NCBI GenBank assembly: GCA_030427905.1
Contig: JAUICL010000007.1
Span: 1 to 64,000, forward strand
From: Bacteroidia bacterium
Lineage (GTDB): Bacteria > Bacteroidota > Bacteroidia > Flavobacteriales_D > Cryomorphaceae
DNA length: 64,000 bases
Direction of reading: 5' to 3'
Below, piece after piece: positions 55,508 through 63,483 of this stretch; the stretch's first letter is position 1, and each line of letters starts with the position of its first letter. The translations under genes and the position numbers were made by a program. The notes beneath the pieces were generated by a model. That model searched no databases, had not been told where the DNA came from, and saw nothing but the letters and a program-made list of their open reading frames with translations.

Positions 55508-55525
55508 CGTAATCTATTTACGTTG
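55508..55525 (-). promoter_or_regulatory. CGTAAT box of twin-leader gene 2
   Basis: On the + strand CGTAATCTATTTACGTTG, 17 of 18 identical to the box at 56002-56019. CGTAA...TTACG forms an inverted repeat, as in operators. It lies 40 nt before the start codon. Confidence 0.6.
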
Positions 55526-55546
55526 CAAATAATTCCTGACAATGAA

Positions 55547-55960
55547 TCAGTTACCAGGCTCCCACTCGAAGAAGTAGAGCGTCGATTCTTCGTCTTTTGG
55601 CTCGGTGATAAATCGCTTGAGCCGGGTTTTGATTTGGATGTCACGGATGGTCAGGTGGTGGCCTATCAACTCGTTCATGTTGTAGTTGTGGCTGCGCGGC
55701 TTGGGAATCAGCGTATCGGCTATGGCTTCGGCTACAGCGATGCGCTCCGATACTTCCCCAACGCTCATGATGAGCTGATTCATTTGCTCGTAGTTGACGG
55801 CCAGCGCAAACTCAACCGGCATTCCGCCCTGGCGGTCGCGGCAGATAAGGAAGATGGGCGGGTACCCCTTTACTTCCGGGTTGATCACAAGTTTTGTGAT
55901 TCTCAATCGATCGAAGCGGTACTCACGATCTTCAAACAGCGATTTTCCTAAGTCTATCAT
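55547..55960 (-). CDS. hypothetical protein, 137 residues, twin-leader gene 1
   Basis: MIDLGKSLFEDREYRFDRLR, then RITKLVINPEVKGYPPIFLI, MPVEFALAVNYEQMNQLIMS, HNYNMNELIGHHLTIRDIQI and the end TLYFFEWEPGN. Looks like a compact soluble alpha/beta protein with no signal peptide and no motif I recognise. Its upstream leader closely matches that of the following gene on the same strand, although the proteins are not alike. Confidence 0.65.
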   Translation of the reverse strand: MIDLGKSLFEDREYRFDRLRITKLVINPEVKGYPPIFLICRDRQGGMPVEFALAVNYEQMNQLIMSVGEVSERIAVAEAIADTLIPKPRSHNYNMNELIGHHLTIRDIQIKTRLKRFITEPKDEESTLYFFEWEPGN

Positions 55961-56001
55961 GGTGTTTTTCTTTTGTTTGAGACTAAGGTCGAAGGGGAAG
56001 A

Positions 56002-56019
56002 CGTAATGTATTTACGTTG
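56002..56019 (-). promoter_or_regulatory. CGTAAT box of twin-leader gene 1
   Basis: On the + strand CGTAATGTATTTACGTTG, 41 nt before the start codon at 55960. Between box and start both leaders share TTTTGTTTGA and AAGGTC at the same places. Confidence 0.6.
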
Positions 56020-56052
56020 TGGGATTTGGGGGTAGTGAGTAGTGAGTATTGG

Positions 56053-56129
56053 GTAGCCCCGATAGGGATCGGGGTCTCCGCTGCGCTACGATTGGGTAGT
56101 GGGTAGCCCTGAGAGCCTTCGGGGTCTCC
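56053..56129 (+). repeat. family-B repeat, full copy plus truncated copy
   Basis: 56053-56101 is identical in pattern to the copies at 45909 and 46064. Directly after it, 56103-56129 reads GTAGCCCTGAGAGCCTTCGG then GGTCTCC: the stem is CCCTGA/TTCGGG with a G-U pair, and the second half is lost. Confidence 0.75.
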
Positions 56130-56913
56130 TGTCGGACGCCACAGGCTTGCCGTCGGCGCGGCACTTTGTTACGATCAGAAGGCAGGTGACATCAGGTTTA
56201 GGGTTAAGTCTGTTTTTCCATGGGATTGTACTAAGAACAAAGTATTAAGTACTAGGATGCTTGTGGTTTCAGTCAGTGAAAGACGGGTTAGATTTCCTGT
56301 GTTGAGGTTGACCGTTGCTCCGTATTTCCGCCTGAGGCGGAGCTGCGGTATTCCTTCTAAAATCGCCAATCGGTGTTCCTTGTACTGACGCTCCTTGCAG
56401 TCGGTCACCACTGCTTCGCAGTTCTGAAATCGAAACGGGCTTAGCAATAAAAAAGGCACCACAAAGGGCAAAAAGTTCGCAGAGTTGCACAGAGATTCTC
56501 TGTGTTCTTTGAGTGCTCTGTGGTGAGAGAAAGTTATGGTAGCCAGTCAGGAAGTGGCTTCGGAGTTTCCGTAGTGCCTCGATTGGGGGCGAGTAGCGAA
56601 AAGTGAAAAATTGGCTCACTGGCATCGTCTCACTGTCCCTTCACATGTGTAGCTCCAGCGCGCGGAAAGCTTCGGTAAAACGAATCTGGCGGATCTGCAG
56701 TTTTGGACGTTCTGCCCACCAAACAAGACAGTTGGTTAAGATTTTAATTCGGGAATCGCGCCGTGAATACCGAGCAATCAGAGCAATCTGAGAGCTCCCA
56801 CCTTGTCGCAACCGAAAAAAATTCGTTTATTGAAAGGTTGAGAGTTGGCAATGGGACCGTTCCATACCCTGATTCGAGACGCTTACAAACCAATTAACCA
56901 ATCCATAAAAGTG

Positions 56914-59259
56914 ATGAGACGGCTTACCCAAAAACAGGCTCGACGATTTTTTAATGTGGCTTTATTTGCCCTAGTCTTTACGTCAGCTAGAGCCCAATAC
57001 TGTGAACCTTCAGGAGGAGGTAATACAACCGATGATTGGTTGGCTGGCGTACAGTTTTCAAACATCGATCATACCAGTGGATCTACAGTCTATTCTGATT
57101 TTACCGACATAATAGGAACGGTTGAGCTGGGAAATTCTTATGAGTTTACTGGCACCATCGGTAATAATGCTGATTGGGATCAGTACTTAACTGTGTATAT
57201 CGATTTCAACCAAGACGAAGTCTTCGACGAGCTCACTGAGCGATTTGACCTTGGAACCTGCAATTTTAATGGTTGTACTATTTCAGGTGACATCACTATC
57301 CCTGAAGAGGCCGTACCTGGAGCAACAAGGATGCGGGTGGTCGAAAATTACAATGCGTATACTACCAACGCTTGTGAGCAAAGCTCATATTCTGAAGTAG
57401 AAGACTACACCATTTTCGTAGCTGGCGACTGCACCCCTCCCATTTTCACTTTTGAAATCACTCAAGACTGCGAAACAAACTCCTTTGACGTGGAAGCTTC
57501 GCTGAGCGATTTTGGTGGGAATTCTAATGTCACCATCCACCTTCACCGATCTGACATTGGCGATCTGGAATCATTGACACTTACCGACGATATGGTCGGA
57601 CAAGCAATAGATGTCATTTCAAATGTACCATTTGGCGTAACAGTTACGGCAACAGTTGAAAGCGAAGATCCCCAATGCACCATAATAAGAACATGGAACC
57701 CCGAAGTAATTTGTGCTCCAGTTAATAACGAGTGTGAGAGTGCAATTACATTGAGTGGTTGGGAAACTGTTGAGGGCACCACATTGAATGCAACACCGAA
57801 ACCATATGGAGTTAATTTTTGTGGTGGACTTTCGAGTTCTTCTTCTCCTGCAGTATGGTATAAATACACGGTCACCGCATATTCTGGCATCAATGTTAGC
57901 TTATCATCGAGTGATTATAATTCCCGGTTTTATGTTTACGAGGGGATTTGTGGAGACTTAAGTTGTAAGTACAGCTCCAATGGTGAAGCAACCACTTGGC
58001 TTACCTCTGCCGGGTATGAATATTATATCATGGTAACAGGGTCAAGTTCTGGTGAATCCGGAGGGTTCGAACTTAATTTTGAAGTCACAGAATTCCCAGC
58101 TTGCGCCTATCCAACTCTAAATACAACAATGGTGGATGAAAATGGTGAGGCGATCACAGATTGTCTTCAACCAGGAGATACCTACTTTGTTGAAGTTTCC
58201 ATGACACATTGGGAAGATGTATCGTACTACGTTTTAATTGAAAGTCTTAACATTTCGATGGGGAGTAATGAGACTCAGATCTTTGGGCCTTTTGATGCCG
58301 GAATAAATACAGAAATTGATCTGTTTCCACATCCACCATATGCAGAGTTTTGCTCTATTCACGATATCGTCGAAAGCAATATATGCCCTTCTCTTAATGA
58401 TGAGTGTGATGACTCAACACCACTTGAGTGCGGTGATTATGTTTTAGGTCATAATATTGATGCTAGTCCGAGTGTAGGCTGCAATGGCAACTTGCGCCGA
58501 ACGGTTTGGTATTCCTATACGGCTGAAGTCGACGGATCGATATTTCTATCAACCTGCAATCCTGAAACGAATTTTGATACTGATATCAGCATGTACACAG
58601 GTTCGTGCAACGGTGAGCTGGAGTGTTTTGATGGATGGAGCGGCGATGGTTATAATGATGGAAACTCTGGATGTATCTACCAAGGCTTTGCCTCAGAAGG
58701 TAGTTTTGATGCTGTAGCGGGAGAAACATACTACATCGCGCTAAGTGGCTACTCTTTAGCAGAATCTGGAGAATTCGGATTATCTCTCACATGTCTCGGA
58801 TCAGCCACAGTCGAAGGAAGTCTTGTGTGGGATGCCGCTTGTGGTGAAAAAACCATGAATGTGGACTTTTACACTCAAGGCACTGATGAAATCTCCAGTT
58901 CATATACAACAACGGTCAGCACAGATGGAGCATTCTACATTCCAAATGTTGATGTAGGCAGCTTCGATGTGGTCATCAAAGTGGATGGATACCTAGCTGT
59001 GCTATCTGAAAATTTCGAAGTGTCGGAAGGGCCCAATTTTATCCCACTACCCGAAATGACAGCTGGGGATATCAACGGAGACAATGCCGTAAACATTCTC
59101 GATGTATCCTTTTTGAATGCGGCTTTCGGAACCACAACTGAAGCGGCCAATTACAACCCTGACGCTGATATTAACTGCGATGGTGCCATTAACATTCAGG
59201 ACGTTTCCACCATAAATGCAGGTTTTGGGCAGACGGGTGCTTATCCGACTTCTTTCTAG
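56914..59259 (+). CDS. secreted GEVED-domain protein with C-terminal dockerin-like repeats
   Basis: 781 residues from the ATG at 56914 (MRRLTQKQARRFFNVALFAL, signal ending TSARAQ). An in-frame TTG at 56845 would put 23 extra residues before the signal and is unlikely. Residues about 30-170 are a GEVED domain (QYLTVYIDFNQDEVFDELTE; SSYSEVEDYTIFVAGD). Then come repeated beta domains with NDECDDSTPLECG / NNECESAITLSG starts and VWYKYTVTAYSG / VWYSYTAEVDG, as in PPC-like domains. The end has two Ca-binding dockerin-like repeats, GDINGDNAVNILDVSFLNAA and DADINCDGAINIQDVSTINA. No T9SS sorting tail follows. Surface or secreted enzyme-free scaffold is the best guess. Confidence 0.82.
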   Translation: MRRLTQKQARRFFNVALFALVFTSARAQYCEPSGGGNTTDDWLAGVQFSNIDHTSGSTVYSDFTDIIGTVELGNSYEFTGTIGNNADWDQYLTVYIDFNQDEVFDELTERFDLGTCNFNGCTISGDITIPEEAVPGATRMRVVENYNAYTTNACEQSSYSEVEDYTIFVAGDCTPPIFTFEITQDCETNSFDVEASLSDFGGNSNVTIHLHRSDIGDLESLTLTDDMVGQAIDVISNVPFGVTVTATVESEDPQCTIIRTWNPEVICAPVNNECESAITLSGWETVEGTTLNATPKPYGVNFCGGLSSSSSPAVWYKYTVTAYSGINVSLSSSDYNSRFYVYEGICGDLSCKYSSNGEATTWLTSAGYEYYIMVTGSSSGESGGFELNFEVTEFPACAYPTLNTTMVDENGEAITDCLQPGDTYFVEVSMTHWEDVSYYVLIESLNISMGSNETQIFGPFDAGINTEIDLFPHPPYAEFCSIHDIVESNICPSLNDECDDSTPLECGDYVLGHNIDASPSVGCNGNLRRTVWYSYTAEVDGSIFLSTCNPETNFDTDISMYTGSCNGELECFDGWSGDGYNDGNSGCIYQGFASEGSFDAVAGETYYIALSGYSLAESGEFGLSLTCLGSATVEGSLVWDAACGEKTMNVDFYTQGTDEISSSYTTTVSTDGAFYIPNVDVGSFDVVIKVDGYLAVLSENFEVSEGPNFIPLPEMTAGDINGDNAVNILDVSFLNAAFGTTTEAANYNPDADINCDGAINIQDVSTINAGFGQTGAYPTSF

Positions 59260-59266
59260 GGAGAAA

Positions 59267-59288
59267 CTATAATGAAGAGTCATTATAG
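59267..59288 (+). terminator. weak hairpin after the GEVED gene
   Basis: CTATAATGA-agag-TCATTATAG, a perfect 9-bp stem, 8 nt after the stop, followed by CTTTGTGTTTC. It is AT-rich, so a weak terminator or mRNA 3' end at best. Confidence 0.4.
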
Positions 59289-59420
59289 CTTTGTGTTTCA
59301 AAGTGCATTTTGGGCATTCGCATTTTCGGTTTTTGCAGAATTTGCCAGCTTCAAACACTAAAACGTATTATCGAAATTGCTTTCTTATTTTGCCCTGTCA
59401 AAACAAATGGAACAGATCGA

Positions 59421-60155
59421 ATGAATCGACAATTTTTAATGCTCTTGATACTCGTGACTGGTGCTCTCTTTCAATCCTGCTCTCCCCCTGCATCACTGAC
59501 GTTGGATATCCCAGAACAAGAGTTTCAGGTGGTTCAGCATATCCACCCCGATAGCACAGGTCGCGATCAGAATGCGCTCTACCAAAGTCCCAGGGCGATA
59601 CGTGAGAAGGAATTTGGAACGCCAGAGCTTAAAACTTTCGTGGATAGCATGTACGCCGTGATGCTCCGAACGGCGGGTGTGGGAATTGCCGCCAATCAGC
59701 TCGGAAAGCGCTTGCAGATTTTCATCATTGAAGCCAAAATCGATAACCCGCGGTATCAGGTTTTAGGGCCTGTCGAAAAGCAGGTATTTATCAATCCGAT
59801 TATCACCGATGTTTCTGAAAAGCGGAAAAACTTCTGGCACGGATGCTTAAGCGCCAAAGGCGAAAAGCGAGGCAATGTGGCGACTTTTGAGTGGATCGAA
59901 TACGAATGTCAAAATCCATCTGGAGAAATCGTCAAAGGGAGACTAGATGGTTTTGCGGCTGTCATTTTCCAGCACGAGTATCGGCACTTGATGAAAGGAA
60001 CTTATCTGGACCATGCCACGCACTTGGAGTCGCGAGAAGAGCTAGACCAAAAAATAGATTCCGGTGAGCTCCCCTTTTTTGATTACGCCAACGACTCCCT
60101 ACCCCTACTTATCGATGGCTACCAACTCGGCGTAAAGCTTGAAGACTACCCGTAG
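59421..60155 (+). CDS. lipoprotein homologue of peptide deformylase
   Basis: 244 residues from the ATG at 59421. A lipoprotein signal (MNRQFLMLLILVTGALFQSC, Cys20) precedes a peptide-deformylase domain. Motif 1 is AGVGIAANQLG (Gly86-Gln93), motif 2 is WHGCLS (Cys142; family EGCLS with His in place of Glu), motif 3 is FQHEYRHLMKG (His185, Glu186, His189; family HExDH with Arg in place of Asp). The metal ligands and general-base Glu are all kept. Deformylase normally works on nascent chains in the cytosol, so an exported, lipid-anchored form must have another substrate. An in-frame start at 59310 would lack the signal position. Confidence 0.82.
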   Translation: MNRQFLMLLILVTGALFQSCSPPASLTLDIPEQEFQVVQHIHPDSTGRDQNALYQSPRAIREKEFGTPELKTFVDSMYAVMLRTAGVGIAANQLGKRLQIFIIEAKIDNPRYQVLGPVEKQVFINPIITDVSEKRKNFWHGCLSAKGEKRGNVATFEWIEYECQNPSGEIVKGRLDGFAAVIFQHEYRHLMKGTYLDHATHLESREELDQKIDSGELPFFDYANDSLPLLIDGYQLGVKLEDYP

Positions 60156-60199
60156 CATTTTGGGCAGCGGTATGCTGAGCCCTCTGTTCGGCCCTGTAA

Positions 60200-60228
60200 T
60201 TTTTCGCATATTTGGGACGGACTGGTGG
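60200..60228 (+). repeat. 29-nt word shared with 63336-63364
   Basis: TTTTTCGCATATTTG followed by GGACGGACTGGTGG, with 26 of 29 positions the same at 63336. CATATTTG is close to TAnnTTTG, so these may be promoter remnants; both are upstream of genes reading to the right. Confidence 0.45.
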
Positions 60229-60345
60229 AGTGAAGGGGTGACTTAAATTAGCGACGAAGATTAATGCCAGTTTCAATATTTGAATTGAGTGTTGGAAAAG
60301 CACGCTAGATTTCATTTAGAAAAACGTTTACATAAAACAAAGGCT

Positions 60346-61497
60346 ATGAACAAATTGCTAACGCTTGTTTTACTACTCGCATTGTTTTCGTGCAAAGAAG
60401 AAAGCAAAACCCTTCAAGAGCCTAAAACAGTGGAAGTGGAAATCAATCGAACGATTGAAACTTTTATGATCCTGCGGTCTATTGCTGAGAAAGATCCACT
60501 GTTTCAATACCGCGATTCTACCTACTTAGGAAAACCGATCATGGTGGAAGCCAGAAGAGCGTTTGCAGATTACAAGAATCATCCTGCTGTGGAAGCAACA
60601 CAAGAGCTGCTCAGCTCTACAAGCAGTACTGGTGATTTGATCTTACAGGGTCTACTTTACTTCGAAGAATTGCCTTCAACAGCCCAAAAATTCGAGATTG
60701 ATTCTGACTACTGGAGTGCGCGAACTGATTCACTAGCCAATTACGTGGAGACCATTAGCCAGTTTTACCAGAAAGCAAATGTGGAAGCGTTCGTTCAGGA
60801 GAATCAAGAATTTTACGACCAGGCTATTGCCGAAGCGAAATCCTATCTATCCCCCGCTCTCATCCCAACAATGGAAGGCTATTTCGGGATTGAAAACCAT
60901 GGATATCGGATGATCCTGATCCCCAACTCGCCATTCGGAATGGGCTTTGGAGCGAAAGTAAATTCAGAAGAAGGGGAGATTTTCTACCAAATCATTTCAC
61001 CCGCCAATGAAATAGAATGGAATGAGAATTCGGTGTATTCTACTTATGGATTTTCTGGCGAAGGAGCCAAGGAATACTACCGAGATATGGTGGTACACGA
61101 GTTTTGCCATCCATTTGTAACGCCTTATATCGAGACTAAAGAACTCAAAGCCGAAATTGCCAAAACAGACACCTTGTTTGTTGCACAGCTCGATTCGATC
61201 ATGTCTCAACAAGGCTATAGCACTTGGTGGGCATTTGTAAATGAACACCTCGTGAGACTTGGAGAAATCAGAGTTGCGAATGCTATGGGTATTGAAGACA
61301 TCGATGAGATGAGAAGATTCAATATTGAAGAGAATGGCTTTGTGCTCCTACCCGATGCCGAAGAGCTGGTGCTTCAGTACGAAAACAATAGAGACACCTA
61401 CCCCACTTTTCGAGAATTTCTGCCCGTATTGATCGAGCAACTCGAAACGTTTGATAGACAAGTGATAGATCAGAGGCTACAGCCTATAAACAACTGA
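60346..61497 (+). CDS. lipoprotein with HEFCH metallopeptidase-like motif (DUF4932-like)
   Basis: 383 residues from the ATG at 60346 (MNKLLTLVLLLALFSC; lipobox with Cys16). An upstream in-frame start at 60289 would precede the signal. The mature protein is helical; DMVVHEFCHPFVTPY contains HExxH-like HEFCH (251-255), the Zn-binding signature of metallopeptidases. FGMGFGAKVNSEEGEIFYQI and WWAFVNEHLVRLGEIRVANA also look like the DUF4932 family. Substrate unknown. It follows the deformylase-like lipoprotein, and both are exported metallo-hydrolase candidates. Confidence 0.72.
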   Translation: MNKLLTLVLLLALFSCKEESKTLQEPKTVEVEINRTIETFMILRSIAEKDPLFQYRDSTYLGKPIMVEARRAFADYKNHPAVEATQELLSSTSSTGDLILQGLLYFEELPSTAQKFEIDSDYWSARTDSLANYVETISQFYQKANVEAFVQENQEFYDQAIAEAKSYLSPALIPTMEGYFGIENHGYRMILIPNSPFGMGFGAKVNSEEGEIFYQIISPANEIEWNENSVYSTYGFSGEGAKEYYRDMVVHEFCHPFVTPYIETKELKAEIAKTDTLFVAQLDSIMSQQGYSTWWAFVNEHLVRLGEIRVANAMGIEDIDEMRRFNIEENGFVLLPDAEELVLQYENNRDTYPTFREFLPVLIEQLETFDRQVIDQRLQPINN

Positions 61498-61509
61498 TCT
61501 TAAAGCGTC

Positions 61510-63174
61510 CTACTGAATCTTCCAAATATCATTGACTGGCAAGGCTCCATCTTTACCCATCATAATGTAGAGGGTATTGTTAAACACCACCGTACTATGG
61601 CTCTCTCTGGGGCCGTATGGATCCTGAATATCAAGTGCTTGCCATTCACCGGTCCAACCGTCAAGTACCCAAATCTCATCCGAATCACCTCCTTTATCTC
61701 CACCGGTCAAATAAATATCCCCATTGAAAGCTGTGCATTGGTGATTCATTATCGGATCAGGAACAACTTCTGGCTCTTCGACCCAATTCATTCCATCAAC
61801 GCTTGTCCAAACATCATTCAGTCTTTGCCCACCAGCAACCCCTCCTATGATGTACATCACATCATCGAGCACGACCACTTGGTGATCTCGTCGCGCAGGA
61901 AAGCTGTGGTCACTCACTTCTGTCCAGGTAATTCCAAAGTCATACGAAACCCAGACATCGTTATTGACAAGGCCGCCAGAGCTTCCGCCTATTAGGTATA
62001 AATTCCCTTCGAATTCCACCACCTGATGGCCTTGAACCGGACCGTAATGGGTCCCTTCCGAAACAGAGCCTTCCCAGGGCAGCTGTTCCCATGACACCCC
62101 ATCAGCACTGGTTTGAATCGTGTTGCGCTCGCCATTGAATACGTATAGTAGGCCCGCATACGACAGCACTTGCGACTCTGAACTCGGGTGTGGAGCATTC
62201 AAATCGAAGACATCGTGTGCGCGGACTTGCGTCCAGTTAGTTCCATCGGAAGTTTTCCAGACATCATTCCAATCGCCACCATCACCGTTATCCAGCACAA
62301 ATCCACCGATCACGTAGAGCTCTCCGTTGTGAACCACAGACTGATGTCCAAACCTTCCAGTCGACTGGAACGGTGCATTCTCCGTTACCAAGGTCAAATT
62401 GCCTTGAGATGGTTCTGCCATCGTTGTGAAGAAGTACAAAGAATCTGACCACCGGTAGGCTCCTTTCGAGTCATATGCAAGCACTTCCCAGATATAATCT
62501 GTATCGTAATTCAAACTTATGGGCGTCGTAGACAGGTTTGGGTTCATACTCGAAATCAAGCCCGAGCCTCCGGACAAGTAGTCTTCAAGGTATACGTCGT
62601 AAAACACAGGGTCTCCATCGGGATCTACGGCCTGCTCCCAAGTCAATTGGGGTGAGAGTGGCACATCCGTAGCACCATTCATTGGGCTAAAGAGATTAAA
62701 TGGAGCTGGAGGATTGTTGCCTGTTCCATTCTCAGCCGTGATAAAAGAAAATACATTGGTGCTCTTTGTGCTACCACCTTCTTCGTTAAAGGCCACGACG
62801 CGCCACGTGTATTCAGTGCCTTGATCCAAAGCATCGGTCATGGCGTAGTAATTCGTCGAAATATTCTCTTCGAGCACGGTAGATGGCTCCGTCTCGCCAG
62901 CACTCGTCAAATCGCCCGTTTTATCCAGCAGCACCTGATAAGTTATGCTTCCCCCGTTTGGGTCGGTCGATGCCGTCCACGACAGGTATGGTGAGAACAC
63001 CACATCGGTGGCATTATCGCTGATAAAGATCAAATTAAAACTCGTGGGCTGCGCGGTCTCTTGGGTTTGTTCATCGTCCTTGTCTTCATCGCAAGATTGA
63101 AGAAAAGCAACGGGAGCTAATAGCAGAACACAAAAAAGGATTCTAGTCCAAGAAGGAAGTAGCGAAGATTTCAT
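61510..63174 (-). CDS. lipoprotein with fibronectin III-like and kelch domains
   Basis: 554 residues. Signal and lipobox FLQSC (Cys28) after MKSSLLPSWTRILFCVLLLA. Two FN3-like domains span about 45-255 (FSPYLSWTASTDPNGGSITY, TEYTWRVVAFNEEGG; LSPQLTWEQAVDPDGDPVFY). Then five or so kelch units form a beta-propeller with the hydrophobic-Gly-Gly signature: ELYVIGGFVLDNGD, NLYLIGGSSGGLVNND, VMYIIGGVAGGQRLND, DIYLTGGDKGGD, TLYIMMGKDGALPVND. Likely a surface-exposed binding protein. Converges on the DUF4932-like gene with a gap of 12 nt. Confidence 0.85.
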   Translation of the reverse strand: MKSSLLPSWTRILFCVLLLAPVAFLQSCDEDKDDEQTQETAQPTSFNLIFISDNATDVVFSPYLSWTASTDPNGGSITYQVLLDKTGDLTSAGETEPSTVLEENISTNYYAMTDALDQGTEYTWRVVAFNEEGGSTKSTNVFSFITAENGTGNNPPAPFNLFSPMNGATDVPLSPQLTWEQAVDPDGDPVFYDVYLEDYLSGGSGLISSMNPNLSTTPISLNYDTDYIWEVLAYDSKGAYRWSDSLYFFTTMAEPSQGNLTLVTENAPFQSTGRFGHQSVVHNGELYVIGGFVLDNGDGGDWNDVWKTSDGTNWTQVRAHDVFDLNAPHPSSESQVLSYAGLLYVFNGERNTIQTSADGVSWEQLPWEGSVSEGTHYGPVQGHQVVEFEGNLYLIGGSSGGLVNNDVWVSYDFGITWTEVSDHSFPARRDHQVVVLDDVMYIIGGVAGGQRLNDVWTSVDGMNWVEEPEVVPDPIMNHQCTAFNGDIYLTGGDKGGDSDEIWVLDGWTGEWQALDIQDPYGPRESHSTVVFNNTLYIMMGKDGALPVNDIWKIQ

Positions 63175-63483
63175 GACACGAAGTGTAGGTTATGGCTTTC
63201 AATGTAGTGAAATACAACGAATAAGGAACTTATCTAGTGAAAGTAGTTCGAGACGCAAATGACTATGGGAGAACATAGCTATAGATTCATCGGACTCCAA
63301 GAAAACTGCGCCTGAAGCTTTATAAGCCACCCTTTTTTTTCGCATATTTGAGAAGGACTGGTGGCGATGAGTGGTGAGCTGTTGCGATGGTCTCATATGG
63401 TCCATTGTTCGGCGCTCAAAAGTTATATATCTCCAAGCATCGAATTATATTAGAAATAGTAATTTCGATCTACAGCCTATCTG
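63175..63483. other. 309-nt spacer before the Fic gene
   Basis: No gene. It carries the 29-nt word (63336-63364) shared with 60200, and CATTGTTCGG at about 63401, echoing CTGTTCGG at about 60184. Otherwise nothing is recognised. Confidence 0.45.

Larger units (their letters stand above)
55961..56913. other. 953-nt gene-poor spacer with repeats
   Basis: Besides the leader of the small gene (to 56019) it holds one full and one truncated family-B repeat (56053-56101 and 56103-56129), a TCCGCC-tga-GGCGGA hairpin (56337-56351), and a long imperfect hairpin CACCACA...TGTGGTG (56457-56525) whose inner part is CACAGAG-att-CTCTGTG (56488-56504). No coding sequence is convincing before 56914; translated pieces are short and without recognisable domains. 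Confidence 0.6.
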
